Below are positions 20,875 to 33,751 of a stretch of DNA of 64,000 nucleotides, piece by piece. The position numbers and the translations under genes are program-made. Below the pieces are notes generated by a model. The model had not been told where the DNA came from. It saw only the letters and a list, made by a program, of their open reading frames with translations, and ran no database searches. The stretch covers positions 84,137 to 148,136 of the forward strand of contig VXAI01000380.1 in the NCBI GenBank assembly GCA_013399305.1, given 5' to 3'. Source of the DNA: Rostratula benghalensis. Its lineage: Eukaryota; Chordata; Aves; Charadriiformes; Rostratulidae. Numbering within the stretch: position 1 is the stretch's first letter; each line of letters starts with the position of its first letter.

Positions 20875-22010
20875 CCTTGTAAGCATATGTATCGACATAT
20901 GTATATGTACCGCACTATTAGTGACAGCTGTGCACATGGCTAGTCATCGGATATTTACTTGACGAGCTGTAGACTTCTAGAAATTTCAAACTGCATGTTC
21001 AGATGCCATAAGCAGCTGAGTTACCTGTTCATCTGTTGAGCATCTTATGAGTTAAATGCCGAGTAAAAGAGGGAACTGAAAGGTATAAGTGGCAGGAAAA
21101 CTCTAGTATCATAACGAAGTATTGCTTTAGCTGTGTAAGCAGAACCTGACATGTCTATTATAAAGTTCTGATCTTCTGTATTTTCTTTGAGCTCCAGACC
21201 CCTTGGTCAAGACTTCTGTCTTGATGGAACCTTTTCCTATATTGCCATATTACCGTTTTCCATTTAGTTAAAAATCTGCCATCAGAGAGCACTTCTCAGA
21301 TGCTTTGTTGCAAAGTAGATGGCGTCTCTTTCTGTGATGCTTAGAGAAGACTGAGAGCTGGTGAATTAAGAGTGTGTTCACAACACTGTGAGAACCCTTC
21401 ATTTGATACAGGAGTTCCGCTAGGATACCACAAATGTAATTTGAAGTAGTTATTTTGCTCCTCTGTAGGGTTTGTTTTGATGGACTCAGTTTGAAAAGGT
21501 GAACTCTGAGCTTAGGACTCTTGTCTTTGATCTGTAGAACGGTGCCCTGTATCCAGTAGTGCTTATTAGTTCAAAGCACAATGCTTTATGATATATCTCA
21601 CTTTGGAAATGATATGACAGCATCAACACTATGCTGCATCTTGAGCTAAGAAAGCTAGATAGATCCAAGCTAGCATATGAGGAGGAAGTTCTGCTATGTA
21701 TACCTGCAGCATGGTTAGTTGTTTTCTTTGATACAGCTGTACACTAGACAGCATGTTGGAGTGTTCAATGTTTAGTATATTCTGCAGGAGCAATTAATTT
21801 TAAAGCCCCTTCCTGCATTATTTCCTTTTATTTATTTATTGCGATGTCAGAATGCTACTGAAGCTTATTACAGTGTCACAGAAAGGGTGGGGAGGAAGAA
21901 GAGAGTCCTTCAGCCCATACACATGGATGATGCAAAACAGATTAAGGTCAGTTTACATATTTTTAAGAAAGAAACCCTTTACCCACACAAAAGCGTAACA
22001 CACACTGGAG
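20875..22010. other. Intergenic stretch between retrovirus and CCNJ 3' end
   Basis: AT-rich sequence without a recognisable gene or repeat. A run of TTTATT near 21828-21840 gives further AATAAA motifs on the minus strand and could be an alternative distal poly(A) site of CCNJ, but no GU-rich element follows it. Confidence 0.4.
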
Positions 22011-22036
22011 CATTCTTACTCAAAACTAGTTTTATT
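21998..22036 (-). terminator. Poly(A) signal with GU-rich downstream element
   Basis: On the minus strand AATAAA (22036-22031) is followed about 24 bases later by GTGTGTGTT (starting near 22005) and a further GT-rich stretch to 21978. This is the standard arrangement of a vertebrate cleavage and polyadenylation site, with cleavage expected near 22010-22018. It is the best end for the CCNJ transcript. Confidence 0.6.
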
Positions 22037-22616
22037 TTTAAAAATAAGTTGAATGCATAGCACTCACAAAGATTCCATTGTTTTGGATTTTTGCATTTAG
22101 GAGCACCATTCTTATTTATGCCATAAAAAACATTTTGGTTCTAATAGTAAGAACAGTGTGTTTTTAATGTACACTGGTAAAGCCCTTTCAAATAATATAT
22201 TGAAACTGTTCAGTGTACATTTTCTCTGTAGTCATCATGCAGCTGTAGTGTCAGAAAAACTCAGAATAAATTAAAAACAAGTATCACGTAGTGGATCTTT
22301 TTACAATTGACCTAATCTCTTAAAAAAATAGTCAAATAAGAAACACCCCATTAAATGTAAATTTGTAGTATTAACTAACTGAATAAGTCCCCCACCCATT
22401 TTAATTCCAGTGTTAAGTATTAGTTAAATTTTTATACATCAAATGTTTATGGGAAAAATTTACTAGTACTCCAAAAAAGAAGAGCCTATACTGCTGCATC
22501 ACAAAGAAAGATGACATGTTAGCTGATTTAAAGATTTTACAGAAAAAACATTGCTACAGGCATCCACTGTTGTTTCAAGTCACAATCTATTACAAGGCTG
22601 TACATTCATAGCATCA

Positions 22617-22623
22617 GAGGTAG
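22617..22623 (-). promoter_or_regulatory. let-7 seed match in CCNJ 3' UTR
   Basis: The minus strand reads CTACCTC, a 7-mer match to the let-7 seed (positions 2-8), followed by T rather than A. Such 7-mers occur by chance. The co-occurrence with a miR-125 site, a microRNA from the same clusters, makes it worth noting. Confidence 0.3.
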
Positions 22624-24153
22624 TTAGAACAGAGACTTGGACAGTGTTGCAGCAAAATGAAACCTGCAGAAGTCTGTTTTCATCTTCAATGGGTAACAAT
22701 GCTGAACAAAAAGCATGGCATCTTATGAGGTGGAAATTAACCTACTCTCTCTTAACACTACTCTCAGACATGGGGAAATATCCATTAAGGGACTAAGAGA
22801 GGAAAGGGAGAAAAAAAAAAACCAAAAAAAACCAAACCCAAACCAAAAAACCCACAACACCAAAACCACCAAACCATCCTGTTCTTTACTTAATAATGAA
22901 CCACACTGCCTATTTCAAAGTTGATTCTCTAGCATAAAGCAGAGAGGGTCATCTCTTCTGCTCACCCTCCTATCCTTCTTGACTTGCACATATATGCTAC
23001 AAAAGTTTACAACCAAAAATTGGATTTATGCAAACACACCCCCCCAAAAAAACCAAACAACAAACCAACCAAGAGAATCAGGATTTCTTCTCCTCAACAA
23101 TATATAGGTTTTTGTAGCATGTTATCATTCAGCACCAGAATGAACACATCGGTCCTCCCTCCATTCTGAATGTTATGGTAAAACACACCCCCTTTCCTGG
23201 GATAAAGGCTTCATCTTAATATTGATGGTGTATCTTAATTGCCCCTACTCTAAAAACAGTACCTGCAAGATTCACAATACTTCAGTATCATTAGATGGTA
23301 CACAATTTTAAGTGCTGCCACTAAGACAGGGAAGGAGGAGGTGGTAAGAGAACAAAACAACAACAACAAAAAAGCCTTAAGCCCACATATTATAAAGATA
23401 CTTTAAAAAGTAGTAAGAATCCTGACATCCATGCCTCTTCCTCCCATATTCTACCACAGGAGGAAGTCAGGTATCTTTTTATATTTAAAAAAAAAAAAAA
23501 TCCTCCATTAATCTTCACCACCATTTTCATCCAAGAGTTGGCTAAGTGAAGCTTTCTCCCCTCAGAATATCCACCCCACAGAAGAAATGCAATTCCAAGT
23601 CATGTAATTAGCACCTTAATTGTGATAAAGTAGTTCACTCAACAATACATTTTTGATCCACCCATTTAGAAGAGTAAATCTCTGCATTTTCTTCTAGAAC
23701 TCAAAAGTAGTAGAAGAAAAAGTTGCCTCACTATTACCTGAGAATCTCCCTCCAGAAGAAGCCTGACAGTATTGGGTTGCTCTAAGCATTTAACTGTACT
23801 TTTTTGTATGAGCAATACTGTCAGTACAACTGGAGGATGCTTTGTTGGTTAATAATGTGTGTGTGTTCAAGTGTGCATACACAGAGGAATTACATCCACT
23901 CTAGTAGTTCCTGTACAGTACAAGTTCAGCTGAAACTTCCTCTTTTCTTCGGTTACTCAATACCACACTGCTGGGCAGTAGTTTACATCTGCATTCTGTG
24001 ACTACTAACAAGTCCCTTTGGTACTCTGCATATAGATGCCCTGAAAAAAACCCCACTCCACTTGCTATAGCCTCTTCCCCCCTCTATCTTCCTCCCTCAA
24101 GTTATACCCAATTAAACATACAAACCAGCAGCACAGAGCAATGAACAGAAAAA

Positions 24154-24161
24154 TCCCTGAG
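24154..24161 (-). promoter_or_regulatory. miR-125 8-mer site in CCNJ 3' UTR
   Basis: The minus strand reads CTCAGGGA, the full 8-mer target of miR-125a/b (seed CCCUGAG plus A opposite position 1). It lies about 670 bases after the stop codon, a normal place for a functional site. Confidence 0.45.
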
Positions 24162-24831
24162 TTAGTATGAAAGAGTTACTCTAAACATAAAAAGTGATAG
24201 GGAGGAGAAAAGAAGCAAAACCATAGTGACTATTCTGTGAGGTACAAAACTTAAAAACTAGCCACAATATCAGTTGACTCAAATGCCTTAGCCTAAAGCA
24301 AGTATCTATCACAAGTGCTGAAAAGGGGGCACAAGTACAGAGTTAGCCAGATGAGATTTGTTTCTTCTTGTGGTCCCCATATATCTGGAGATTCTTAAAG
24401 TTTCAGTAAATTAAAGTAAGTGTTTGTTAATAGTGTATGCTGGTATTACATACGTGTCTTCAAAATAATACTGCATATCTCCTTCATTAAAAGGTACATC
24501 TCTAATTAGTCCACAGCTATTTTTCTTTTGACTACTATTTCAAAGTTGTGTGTAGAAACAGAGTATTCTGAATGCCAAAGTAAGAACTCATCGCCTCCAG
24601 GTAAACATATTCTTTATGGAGGGTGTTCTGTGTGCTTGTTTTTTGCAGTCTGTATTTGAGCTAGAATACTGGTTGCCAATCCAGTTGCCTTTTTTCTGGA
24701 AAGACACTTTTTCATTTTATTTGTTGCCCTCAAACTTATTTAAGGTTTAACAAAAAAACCAAACCAAACCAAAACAATTCCCCTCAACACAACTTCCCAC
24801 CCCAAACAAGCACAAAATCATTTTGTACTTG

Positions 24832-25240
24832 TCACCTCTCAAAGCAGGGAGTAATACAGGAATATCGTCCATTCACTTGGTAACTCCGATTGTAGGAGAC
24901 ACTTATACATGGCTTCACTTCTAGCGGAACAGCTAGTGACACTGCAGCTCCAGTCTGTACATGGCCTCGAGCCTGAACACTAGATTGTAAGGCAGCGGGG
25001 CAAGTCTGAAGTGGGTAAGATGCTGTAGGATTAGATGATAATATCTGTTGACAGTTTTGCTGCTGTGATGTCTGATGGTGATACTGTAATGAAGACTGAT
25101 GAGCCTGGAGATACTGTGGTATGTGCTGTTGAGCGTTCGCCTGCTGGGGAGCTGGAGCTGGGGTCTGAAATACAGCATGTTGGGCAGACTGAGCTTGTCC
25201 TTTTTGCTTGTTTGCTTCCTTCACATCATTATCATGTGCA
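24832..25240 (-). CDS. CCNJ: CCNJ coding exon 5 with stop
   Basis: Encodes the C-terminal tail of 135 residues after a split Ile. It begins [15 protein letters not shown], has a Gln/His-rich low-complexity stretch, and ends SCITPCFER and stop. The tail has no known fold, but its last 40 residues look conserved with other vertebrate cyclin J proteins as I recall them. Confidence 0.95.
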
Positions 25241-28200
25241 CTAAAAGAAATTGAAAAGACAGAATATATGAAAATAGGTATTAGAATAATTTAAACTTTT
25301 GGGTTAACTTTTAAGAGCACTCTAAAAGATGGTGCAATTATCTGAAAGCTTCCAAAGCTTTCAAAAAAAGGAAAAATAAAATAATTTTTCGCCTATCATT
25401 TAAAATCACCTAAGGTTTTAAAGCTTGTTTCTCTAGGATACAGTTTTCTTTTCAGTATTTCAGCTATTCATTGCATAGCAATACAAAATGCAAGTAAAAG
25501 CCCTGTACAATACAAATAACACAGCAGTATCTAAAATCATAAGTGCAGTGAGGTCTGCTAGTGTACTGCAATATAGTGCCAGATTACCAGAGCTTGGAAG
25601 TAAAATTTAGTTGCTGCTTTTCCCTCATTTAAATTGGGTAACAGAGTATAGGGGTTTTAAAGACACGCTATCAGAGTATTTCTTAAAGATCTACATAAAG
25701 ATCATACACACATTGATACTGGAACCTGCTTGTGAAAGTGGAAATGCAATTTTTTCCTTGCTCTCTCTTTTTTCCTAGCCCTCCCAGTAGTTAAACACTT
25801 GAACTCACCTGATTTCCCTTTGATTTACATCTGTCTGAAAGGTATTTAGACATAGTCATCTTCTTGCTCTTATGGTGAGATGCTACCTGCACACTTCAGT
25901 CAGGCCTAAAGCTATCCGAATTTCATGGTACTCCCCCATACAGGACAGATCTCTTGAAGTTGGGTTTCAACCCCTCACCAGTTTTTCCTAAAATATTGCT
26001 AACCTGTTATGATGCACTGCAAAGATGACTGAAATGGTTTACCTCTCCCTGCAAAGTATTCAGGCCAATACTGAAAACACTTCTGTGCAACATCACTTGT
26101 ATGCTTAGGCTCTACTCCTTTCTTTACACATACTAGTGAAGTCAGAGGAGGCCATCAGGTGTGAAGTAAGGTCAGACTTAGAAGGAGGACATGATTCTTC
26201 TAGATACAGCTGCTCCTGCACTTCTATGTAGCACAACTGTGTTTAGATCTGGGCAACAGCAAACTTCTGTAGAAGGAAAGCAGTTATGGTGGGCTTTGGT
26301 TTGGATCTTAGGGTTTGGAAGAAAAGAATTGATTGTATAACATCCCTTCCCAGTAAGGTTTCATTAGCATTTTTGTCTTGTCAGCTGTATCCCTCCACTG
26401 TAGTGCAAAAATGGGTACAGCAAAAATAGATACAACCTCTCAGTCCTTTTCTCCCCGCAAAATTGGCCACTCGGTCTGCATGTTCAATTTGTAATCTGCT
26501 AGCACATCCACTGAACTTCCAAAGCAGAGAGTCTTCTAAGTAAGTGCTCCTATGCCTTTGGTATTCTTCACTGTTTGCTCTCTCACAGACTAGAGACTGG
26601 GAGGAAGCTATTGAACAGATTCTTAAAGCATGCCAGACATTCAGCGGAAATGCAGGGCTGAGGTTTGTTTGTTGAAAGAGCAGGGAAGAGGTTACATCTG
26701 ATAAGGTTTTCTTTTTTTGGAAAGAAAATATCAGTTACTACCTAACAGTATTACCTAATACCTAAATATTTTTAGAATAAAAAACCTGGAATTCAAGAAT
26801 AAATTTCCTTTCAGTACTAACAGCAATTAGGCATACCAAGAGACGCAGAAATGGGCTTTAAAAAAGCTGCTGCTGTTAACTTACATTAACAGTCGCTCTA
26901 TACATGGCACTAGGAAATCCCAGGAGTATGCAGTGAGATGATGCAATCGGCTAGGCCATGGTGGTGAGAGACGCAAGATAATCCTTGAAGAAGCTACACA
27001 CGCAGTAGCAACTAAAGAAGGGGCATAATTTAAAAATGCATGATCTAGGAAAAAGGAGTAAGAAAAAGATTGATTTAAGTTGGACATTGTCTCTCAAGAC
27101 AACAAAGGAGTCGTTACCTGAAATACGTAACTCACCTTGCAGTGATACTTCCAGAAAGTAATCAGCATATTTTGCCATATATAACTTAGTCTTCTCTAAG
27201 CAAACCATTGGCCAACCATCATGAAGATCAGTCTCATGGACAGCAATAGAAAGATAATAGTCGATGAAGTGAGCAGCAGTTGGGAGGCACAAATTCCACT
27301 GAAATGTTTCTAGCAACAACAATTCCATATGAAGCAAATTCTGTTTTGTTAGTACCAAATTCATGTTAGTCATACAACCCAAGCTGTTCAACTGTTCAAG
27401 TTTGGGAACACTGTCTTCCTTTTCTTCAAATTTACCTTCAGGTAAGAAGAAAAGAAAAAAAGAAAGGTTCAGAACAAGTGAACTATAAACCAGGTTATAT
27501 CTAATGCCTGCATTGATCATATTTCAGTTTACTGTCAAACAAGCACGAGACTTTCCAGTAGATGCAAAGCTCAAATGGAAGATGTCAGAGACAGAAAGGG
27601 GTATGCACTTACAAAGGCCTGTGTTTCAGTAGATAATGTCCAGCACCATGTAGGATATTGTGCAATGCCACGTTTCCTACTCATTTTCCCACCCCAGCAC
27701 ACAGAAGCCAGTTGCCAAGATCAGAAGTGCACTGTATTAGGACATCACTCGCACTGCAATACGTACATTTTTGTCACCAAATTATTGTATAATGTGTCAC
27801 CATCATCAATTAAATACCACTGTAATGTAACTTGGCATAGACAACACCACAGCATTTGGCTTTAATCACCCTAGCGCTCCCACATGTGCTTTTTGATTTT
27901 AAAACTCTAGTGGCTATAGTTAGAGCTCTAGCCAGCGTGGTTGCTTTTAATAGCTGTTATGGTAGGTACAGTTTAAGATTTGATAGCTGGCAAGCTGCTC
28001 CAGCAGTTCAAAAGAGTGTATTTCAGCCATGTGCATGGGAAAACCTACACTACCATGCATACTGTTCCAACTTTAATACTGCTAGTAGCTCAGCTTTCCT
28101 TGGACTCGAACATGCCAGGCCTGTATGTTTTTAGCCTGAGGCAAAATTGTGTAGGTAGAAACCCCATTAATAAGAGAAATAAGTGTCACATTTCCATACA

Positions 28201-31200
28201 GTTTGCCACATGGTTCTCCTATTTCAATTGAATTGCAATTTTTTTCCATCTCATACTCTTTTATTCAGTACTACACAATATCTTGTAAATGCATATTTTT
28301 AGAGAGTTTTCCATGACTAAACATACCAAACATTTGCTTTTTTTCTAGTAGTGGAGGTACTTATACAGGACTTAATCCAACACCCAGTCTGTTACTGTTT
28401 CCCTACTCTAGTAATTACTGAAATAAAGGCTTCAGGAGTCACATAATTTCTCTTATTCCTTCTATAACCCTATCAGATATATCACAGTGCAATTTGTCCA
28501 ACTTACTGCACTGCTGATTAAACTGCTTGTTTAAATCACACAGGGCAAAAGTTTAAAACAGCATTCTGGTTTCTGCTTTTTGAACCAATTCATACACTGC
28601 TTCTCAGAAGAGTCGGTACCACAGGCTTACAGAGCTCTACTTGCAGCTCGCCATGAAAGATGGCAGAGGCGACTTAAATAATATTTCAGAACATGAATTT
28701 CCTTTGAAAATCTGACATTAGTTCAAAGCCAATCCATTTTTCTGAGGCAAGGTTTTTATACTCAGCACCTCATCCTTTGCCAATGAAGACTGTTGGCTGG
28801 TGGCATCCAAAGTTTACCCCTAGAAGAATCTGAAATCACCCTTTTGTTTAACTGTTCTGCTGAATAGCTGTATTGGTGGAGATGGGATGCAATGAAAGGA
28901 AGCTGTATACTAAAACCAGCCAACTCCTCAGCACTCTTGCTTTCTAGCAAAGAGGGCCTAGAGCTACAATGTGATATATCTTCTCTGAGAAAACTGGGAT
29001 AGACTCAGAAAAACAGATCGGCAGAAACTGAACCAACAGTCAGTTCTGCTGCCAGGACCTGCTTCTCTAAATGTAATGGTACAGGAACAGGTGTCAGCAG
29101 GCATCCCAGCAAATTACACCCATATTTCTTTGGGGACATCTAAAAGGGGTCCACAAATGCCAAAAGATGGGTAGACACCACAAGAATCTAGCCAAGGTCA
29201 ATATATGCAGCACTGTTCACAATGTTCATAATGAATGTTTGTGATTAATTCTGTCTTCAGAGTACTGTGTGTTCACCAGTGTATTTCACCAGTATTTATG
29301 CTTTGCATGTGACAATACAGGATTCTCGTTAGCCTTAGTTTGCTTAAACTACATTGCAGTTTATGAAATCTGAAGTGTGCCAGCACCATCAGCAGGGTGC
29401 AGTGCAGTATACAGATTGTTTATTGAATTTCTTCCTTTATCACAGATAGGCAACTTTCTCATTTCCAGCACTAGATCTGCCTATTTTGAGATGGCCTCAG
29501 GGTCTTTCTATTCCTACAATACAGCTCTGAAAGTTCACCTTAGAATAATTTGTTTCCAAACAAACATTACTTTTTAATCATAGGTTTTTTTCCCCTCAGT
29601 TTCATCAGGTGCCAACAGAAGTCAAAATGAGAGTCTGAAGAAAGGCTCTACCAATTGGGCCAAACTGATATGCATTAATCTATCTGTCTTTAAACCGCTT
29701 TGTTTCCACTATCTGCTATATCCCATCAAGACATGCCTGGTATTTGGCAGTAGAACCTGTATAGCTCTAAGTTAAGTTTGGTGCTACATACTTACTTGCT
29801 AAAAGTAAACAGGAAAGAGCAACCACATGCAGCTGCTGTATAGATATGTCATAACGATCCATAAAGAGGTCCAACAGATACACAGCTAGATGTCGCGCAG
29901 CAGGACAGAGTCTGAACCGATTGCTCACAATGGCAATCAGATCTGCAAAGTATCTTCTCAGATGTAACTGGGGAGATTGGCCTTTGTAGGAGGGCAGCTT
30001 CAGCTCCTAGATGGACAGCAGCATGTAATTTTATTAAAACCATAATTTAATTTGAATTGGTATCAGATTAACATTGCCGATATTCTCAAATTTATCACAG
30101 AATTTTGAAAGGATTTCTCCTCTATTCCTTCTGATCCCCTTGTTTCAGCATCCCTTTTCACAGACTAAAATCTACTTATTGTATTACAAAAGAACTAAGA
30201 AATAATTTGGTTCTGCACAACATTAGTATCATAATTTAAAATTTAACATCTTTCAATTGGGCAGTCAACTAGAGTGACTTTAGCTTTCACCATTTGTTTT
30301 ACAACCTCTACTGCAAAGGCTGTACCTCCCAGCAGGGAAACAGCAAGAGTACACGAGTGCTCTTCAGCTGCTTCAATGCAAAGTTCAACAACTTAACCCA
30401 ACCCCCTTCTACTACAACTTGATCTGAGCAATCAGACTTTGTACTGAAGTGTTTGCATGTTCCAATGCTGCCAGATCTCCTGCAGGTGCCCCCAGAAGAA
30501 GGGCACTAACAGCCAGCTGAAGGTAGCAACATTAGGCAGAGGAATGGGGTGTGTATGTATCAACATTTGCTGCATACATTTGTTTAAACCCTGACTTAAT
30601 CTGATTTGATTGACATTGCACTGACACCGATTACCACATGCTCTCAGGTATTTAGTTAAGCGTACATAAACCTCCCCGTGTCTCAGATCAGGGACGGACA
30701 GACCCTACACAGAAAAGCCCTACCAACACCACAGATGAGAAAAGTCTGCAGCACAATCTATTTGGAATACAAAATTTGTATGTGTAGAAAGAACATTCCC
30801 CAGGTTTCCTGCCTGGTAGCTACTATCTCCTCTCCTATACAGCAGAACAGCAGGGCTGTCTTCTGTTATCATGAATAAATTTATGAGTTAGCTTGTGCAG
30901 CCTACTTAGTGTAAGTAAAATTTTGAGATTAAGTTTACAGCAGGACAGTCTGATGACTGTTGGAATGGAGTCACCTAAAGTTTTAAAAGTTTTAAAGTTG
31001 ATTCAAAGTCCTGAAACATGCCATTGAAGCAAAAAAGAAAACAAAACCAAACAAACCAACATACACCCTCCACCACCTACTAAGCTTTAGAATTCACCTT
31101 TCACACTAAATTAGTTTTAGTAATGGTAACTTTGGTAGCAGTTAAATTACCCTCTTCGGTAGCAATTAAGTTATGCTGTCCTCCTGTGTTCCCTCCCCAC

Positions 31201-31922
31201 TCCTGAAAAAAGACCAACAAACAAGCCAGAAGTTGTTTTAGCAGTCACACCTTCAAGAAAGATAATTCACTCACCAAGTACTACCAGACAGAAAGGCACA
31301 TTTTTAGTAGATTCGGTCACCATAAACTGGTTTTTAGCTCTGGGCACGAGATGTGCTTTATTATGAAGGTAGCCCCAAAAAGCAACTTTGATTCAGTCAA
31401 AGCCACTTCAAAAAAGCATTGCCTAAACCCTCTACTGTTCCTACTGCACCTGGCGTTTGCTCGGTTAGGGTTTTTTGGGGTATTTTTCTTACAACAGCAT
31501 AGCAATTCTTTCTACAGAGGAACCCATCCAAAGAGAAGAGCCAAGCACACCATGGCCCTTTGGCCTTCTCGAAGAGCAGAGTCTGGGGAGTCGATAAACT
31601 GTCAAGGCTGAGGACCAATACTCCGAGCGTTAAACCCAGGGGACGAGACCGCGCTTGTCGAGGTTTAGAGCTACAGACTCCGCATACCTCCATCGGGCCG
31701 AGCCCCCGCTCCGCTCCAAGACTCCGGAGGGCCGGCTCCGATTGTCGGAGCCCTCACAAAGGCGCCGGGGCCACCAGCCTTCCGCTTCCCCCGCGCTGCG
31801 GCGCTGGCGGCGGCCTACCCCCCGCCCCCCAACCACCGCCGCGCCGGGGCTACCTTGTAGCGAAGGGCTTGGTGGATGTCGGCAGCCAGCTGTCCTGTCC
31901 ACCACTGCGACTCCAGCTCCAT
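24832..31922 (-). CDS. CCNJ: Cyclin J, five coding exons
   Basis: Coding exons on the minus strand are 31922-31854, 30006-29796, 27435-27136, 27044-26885 and 25240-24832 (69, 211, 300, 160 and 409 bases). All introns are GT-AG and all phases join without a break. The protein has 382 residues, close to mammalian cyclin J. It has an N-terminal cyclin box (about residues 38-150), a second cyclin fold (about 160-255), a Gln-rich stretch (about 270-310) and the conserved end ITPCFER. Cyclin J is a poorly studied nuclear cyclin; in Drosophila it binds a CDK and acts in oogenesis and early embryonic cycles. Its vertebrate role is unclear. Transcription begins in the CpG island at 31540-32890. Intron 3 is only 91 bases. 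I see no damage. Confidence 0.96.
26885..27044 (-). CDS. CCNJ: CCNJ coding exon 4
   Basis: Encodes [20 protein letters not shown] through CIERLL, helices of the second cyclin fold. It is separated from exon 3 by an intron of 91 bases (27045-27135). The donor is AT/GTAAGT. Confidence 0.95.
27136..27435 (-). CDS. CCNJ: CCNJ coding exon 3
   Basis: Encodes residues 94 to 194 (first base): [15 protein letters not shown] through [11 protein letters not shown]. It completes the N-terminal cyclin box and starts the second cyclin fold. The exon is exactly 300 bases and keeps the incoming phase. Confidence 0.95.
29796..30006 (-). CDS. CCNJ: CCNJ coding exon 2
   Basis: Encodes residues 24 to 94 (first base), beginning [14 protein letters not shown] and ending LLLAS. 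It contains the first helices of the cyclin box ([17 protein letters not shown]). The acceptor is CTAG/GAGCTG and the donor GCAA/GTAAGT, leaving one base over. Confidence 0.95.
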
Positions 31923-32890
31923 CGGCGGGACGGCGCCGGGCGGCAGCCGGGACCTGGGCAGAGGAGGAGGAGGAAGCGGTGCTCGCTGAGCACGGGCGGG
32001 ACGGCACAGACAGCACCACCCTCACCTCTTCCTCGCTTGTCCCCCGTTAAACGCGATCAGCTGCCAACAGCACCGCGGGGCTACGCCGACTCCTCGGGCC
32101 CAGCTGGCAACCAGACGGGGCACAACTGAGGCTCGTTAAGCCGCTCCCTCCCGCCACAGGGAGGGCGAGTAGGGCGCGGACCCAGCAGCCTCAGCCCTAG
32201 GGAGAGGGGGGGAGGGTGTCGATCGGTACCCCGACAAAAGGGTGGCGGGCACCTTATTCCAGCCCACGCCACCACTCACCCTACACAGCAGCCGGGCTGG
32301 CAGCCACAGCAGGGCCTAGCCCAGGACCCCTGAGCGCGGCGCAGCGTCCCGACGGCTCCCCCACCATCACGCGGCGCCGCCCGCCTGGCCCATTGTTAAA
32401 GGGCCGTGCGGGCCAGCGTGTGTACAAAGCCAGGCCGCACCCGCACGCGGCCGGTCACCGGCCAATCGCCTGCTGCCTTACAGCACGGCCCGCCCGCCGG
32501 GCACCAATCAAAGCGCGGCTCTCACGGGAGTAGGCCGAGCCCCGCAGCGCGGTGGCGGGGGGCGGGAGCGGATTGGGTAGGTGGAGCTGAGGTAGCGTCC
32601 CCTTGGAGCTCTGAGGGGAAGGGGCGGGTCGTTCGCTCGGAGGAGCCGCGGGAAGTGGCTCAGCGCACCCAGCGGGGAGCTGGGGCCTTGGTATTTCGCA
32701 GGGGCCTTGGGTGCGGCGTAACCCTGACCCGCGGCTTTCCCACCGGGTACTTCAGGAGAGCTGGGTTAGTGGGGCGCTCCCCGGCCGGAGTGCGGTGGCC
32801 CTCGGCCCCTTGGGCACCTGAGAGCACCTTGTTCCTTTCTCGTTTCTCCTGGCTCTTTCCTTTTTGATTCAACTGCGAAGATTTTTAACT
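31540..32890. promoter_or_regulatory. CpG island and promoter of CCNJ
   Basis: A dense CpG and GC stretch covers CCNJ exon 1 and about 1 kb upstream. CCAAT boxes lie at 32462-32466 and 32504-32508 (plus orientation) and at 32576-32572 (minus). Several GGGCGGG Sp1-type boxes occur (near 31995, 32560 and 32622). No TATA box is seen, as is usual for such promoters. The 5' UTR is probably within 31923-32400; the exact start cannot be read. Motifs face both ways, so a divergent transcript to the right is possible, but no plus-strand coding exon is recognised. Confidence 0.8.
31854..31922 (-). CDS. CCNJ: CCNJ coding exon 1
   Basis: Encodes the first 23 residues ([20 protein letters not shown] and three more) and ends in phase 0 at a GTAG donor. 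The start is the ATG used in other vertebrates by recollection; the GCCG ATG G context is acceptable. Confidence 0.95.
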
Positions 32891-33323
32891 CGGGGAGTGG
32901 TTGTATCGGGAGCTGTATCCCATTTTGCTGTCTTACCTTTCAGGCACGTTTTCCCTGTACCGGAAGGGGATGTCTGCCCCTTGGGCTGCAAAACCTATGA
33001 GGGTCAAGTAGTTGATTTATTTTGTGGGTGAGCTCTTGTTTGCTCTTAAAAATTCCGGGGAGAAGGTTTGTAATAGTGGGTTAAATAGCCTGTGTGAAGG
33101 GGCTCTGCATCCTGACGGGATCACTGGAAGGTCCTGCTTGTACTTCTGGCGGAGCAGTGGGTGCTGTGCTGTGCAGCCACTTTGTAGTCAGAAGGACTTT
33201 TTTTCAGAGATCTTAGAAAATAATGCTTAGTGCTTTATAGGTTACATCTTTGAATTCCTAAATGCATGAGCAACTAGCTAATGAGAATGTAAAACCTAGT
33301 ACGACAAGCAATGATTAAGGGAG
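32891..33323. other. Unassigned spacer right of the CCNJ CpG island
   Basis: Falling CpG content and no recognisable gene or repeat. An AAG/GTTTGT donor-like site at about 33066 faces right but has no clear partner. Confidence 0.4.
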
Positions 33324-33748
33324 AGATGCTGAAGGGAGTGGAGCATCTCCCAGAGGAGGAAAGGCTGAGGGAGCTGGGTCTCTTGAGCTTGGAGAAGAGC
33401 AGACTGAGGGGTGACCTCCTGAATGTTTATAAATCTGGAAAGGGTGAGTGTCAGGAGGATGGAGTTAGGCTCTTCTCAGGGACAGGCAATGACAGGACAA
33501 GGGGCAATGGGTACAAGCTGGAACACAGGAGGTTCCACTTAAATATGAGGAAAAACTTCTTCATGGTGAGGGTGATGGAACACTGGAAGGGGCTGCCCAG
33601 AGAGGTGGTGGAGTCTCCTTCTCTGGAGACATTCAAACCCCTCCTGGACACGTTCCTGTGTGACCTGCTCTGGGTGTTCCTGCTCTGGCAGGGGGATTGG
33701 ACTGGATGAGCTTTCAAGGTCCCTTCCAATCCCTGAGATTCTGTGATT
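33324..33748 (+). mobile_element. Young CR1 3' fragment, plus strand
   Basis: A 425-bp 5'-truncated CR1. It encodes the ORF2 C-terminus in one open frame ([20 protein letters not shown], later [20 protein letters not shown]) and ends with the CR1 terminus ATTCTGTGATT. It is almost identical to the inverted copy at 35809-36233; by eye only two adjacent bases differ. It sits directly left of an older CR1 fragment. Confidence 0.9.
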
Positions 33749-33751
33749 CCC

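Larger units (their letters stand above)
22011..24831 (-). other. CCNJ: CCNJ 3' UTR (inferred)
   Basis: The stretch between the CCNJ stop codon and a well-formed poly(A) signal. It has no other gene. On the minus strand it is T-rich, with simple T/GT-rich tracts near 22809-22865 and 23470-23500, as long vertebrate 3' UTRs often are. It holds a perfect 8-mer match for miR-125 and a 7-mer for let-7. The exact end is inferred from sequence only; distal sites are possible. Confidence 0.6.

Noticed and set aside
31560..32533. Long open frames on both strands in the CCNJ CpG island
   Set aside because: Same compositional effect; the real coding part here is only CCNJ exon 1.
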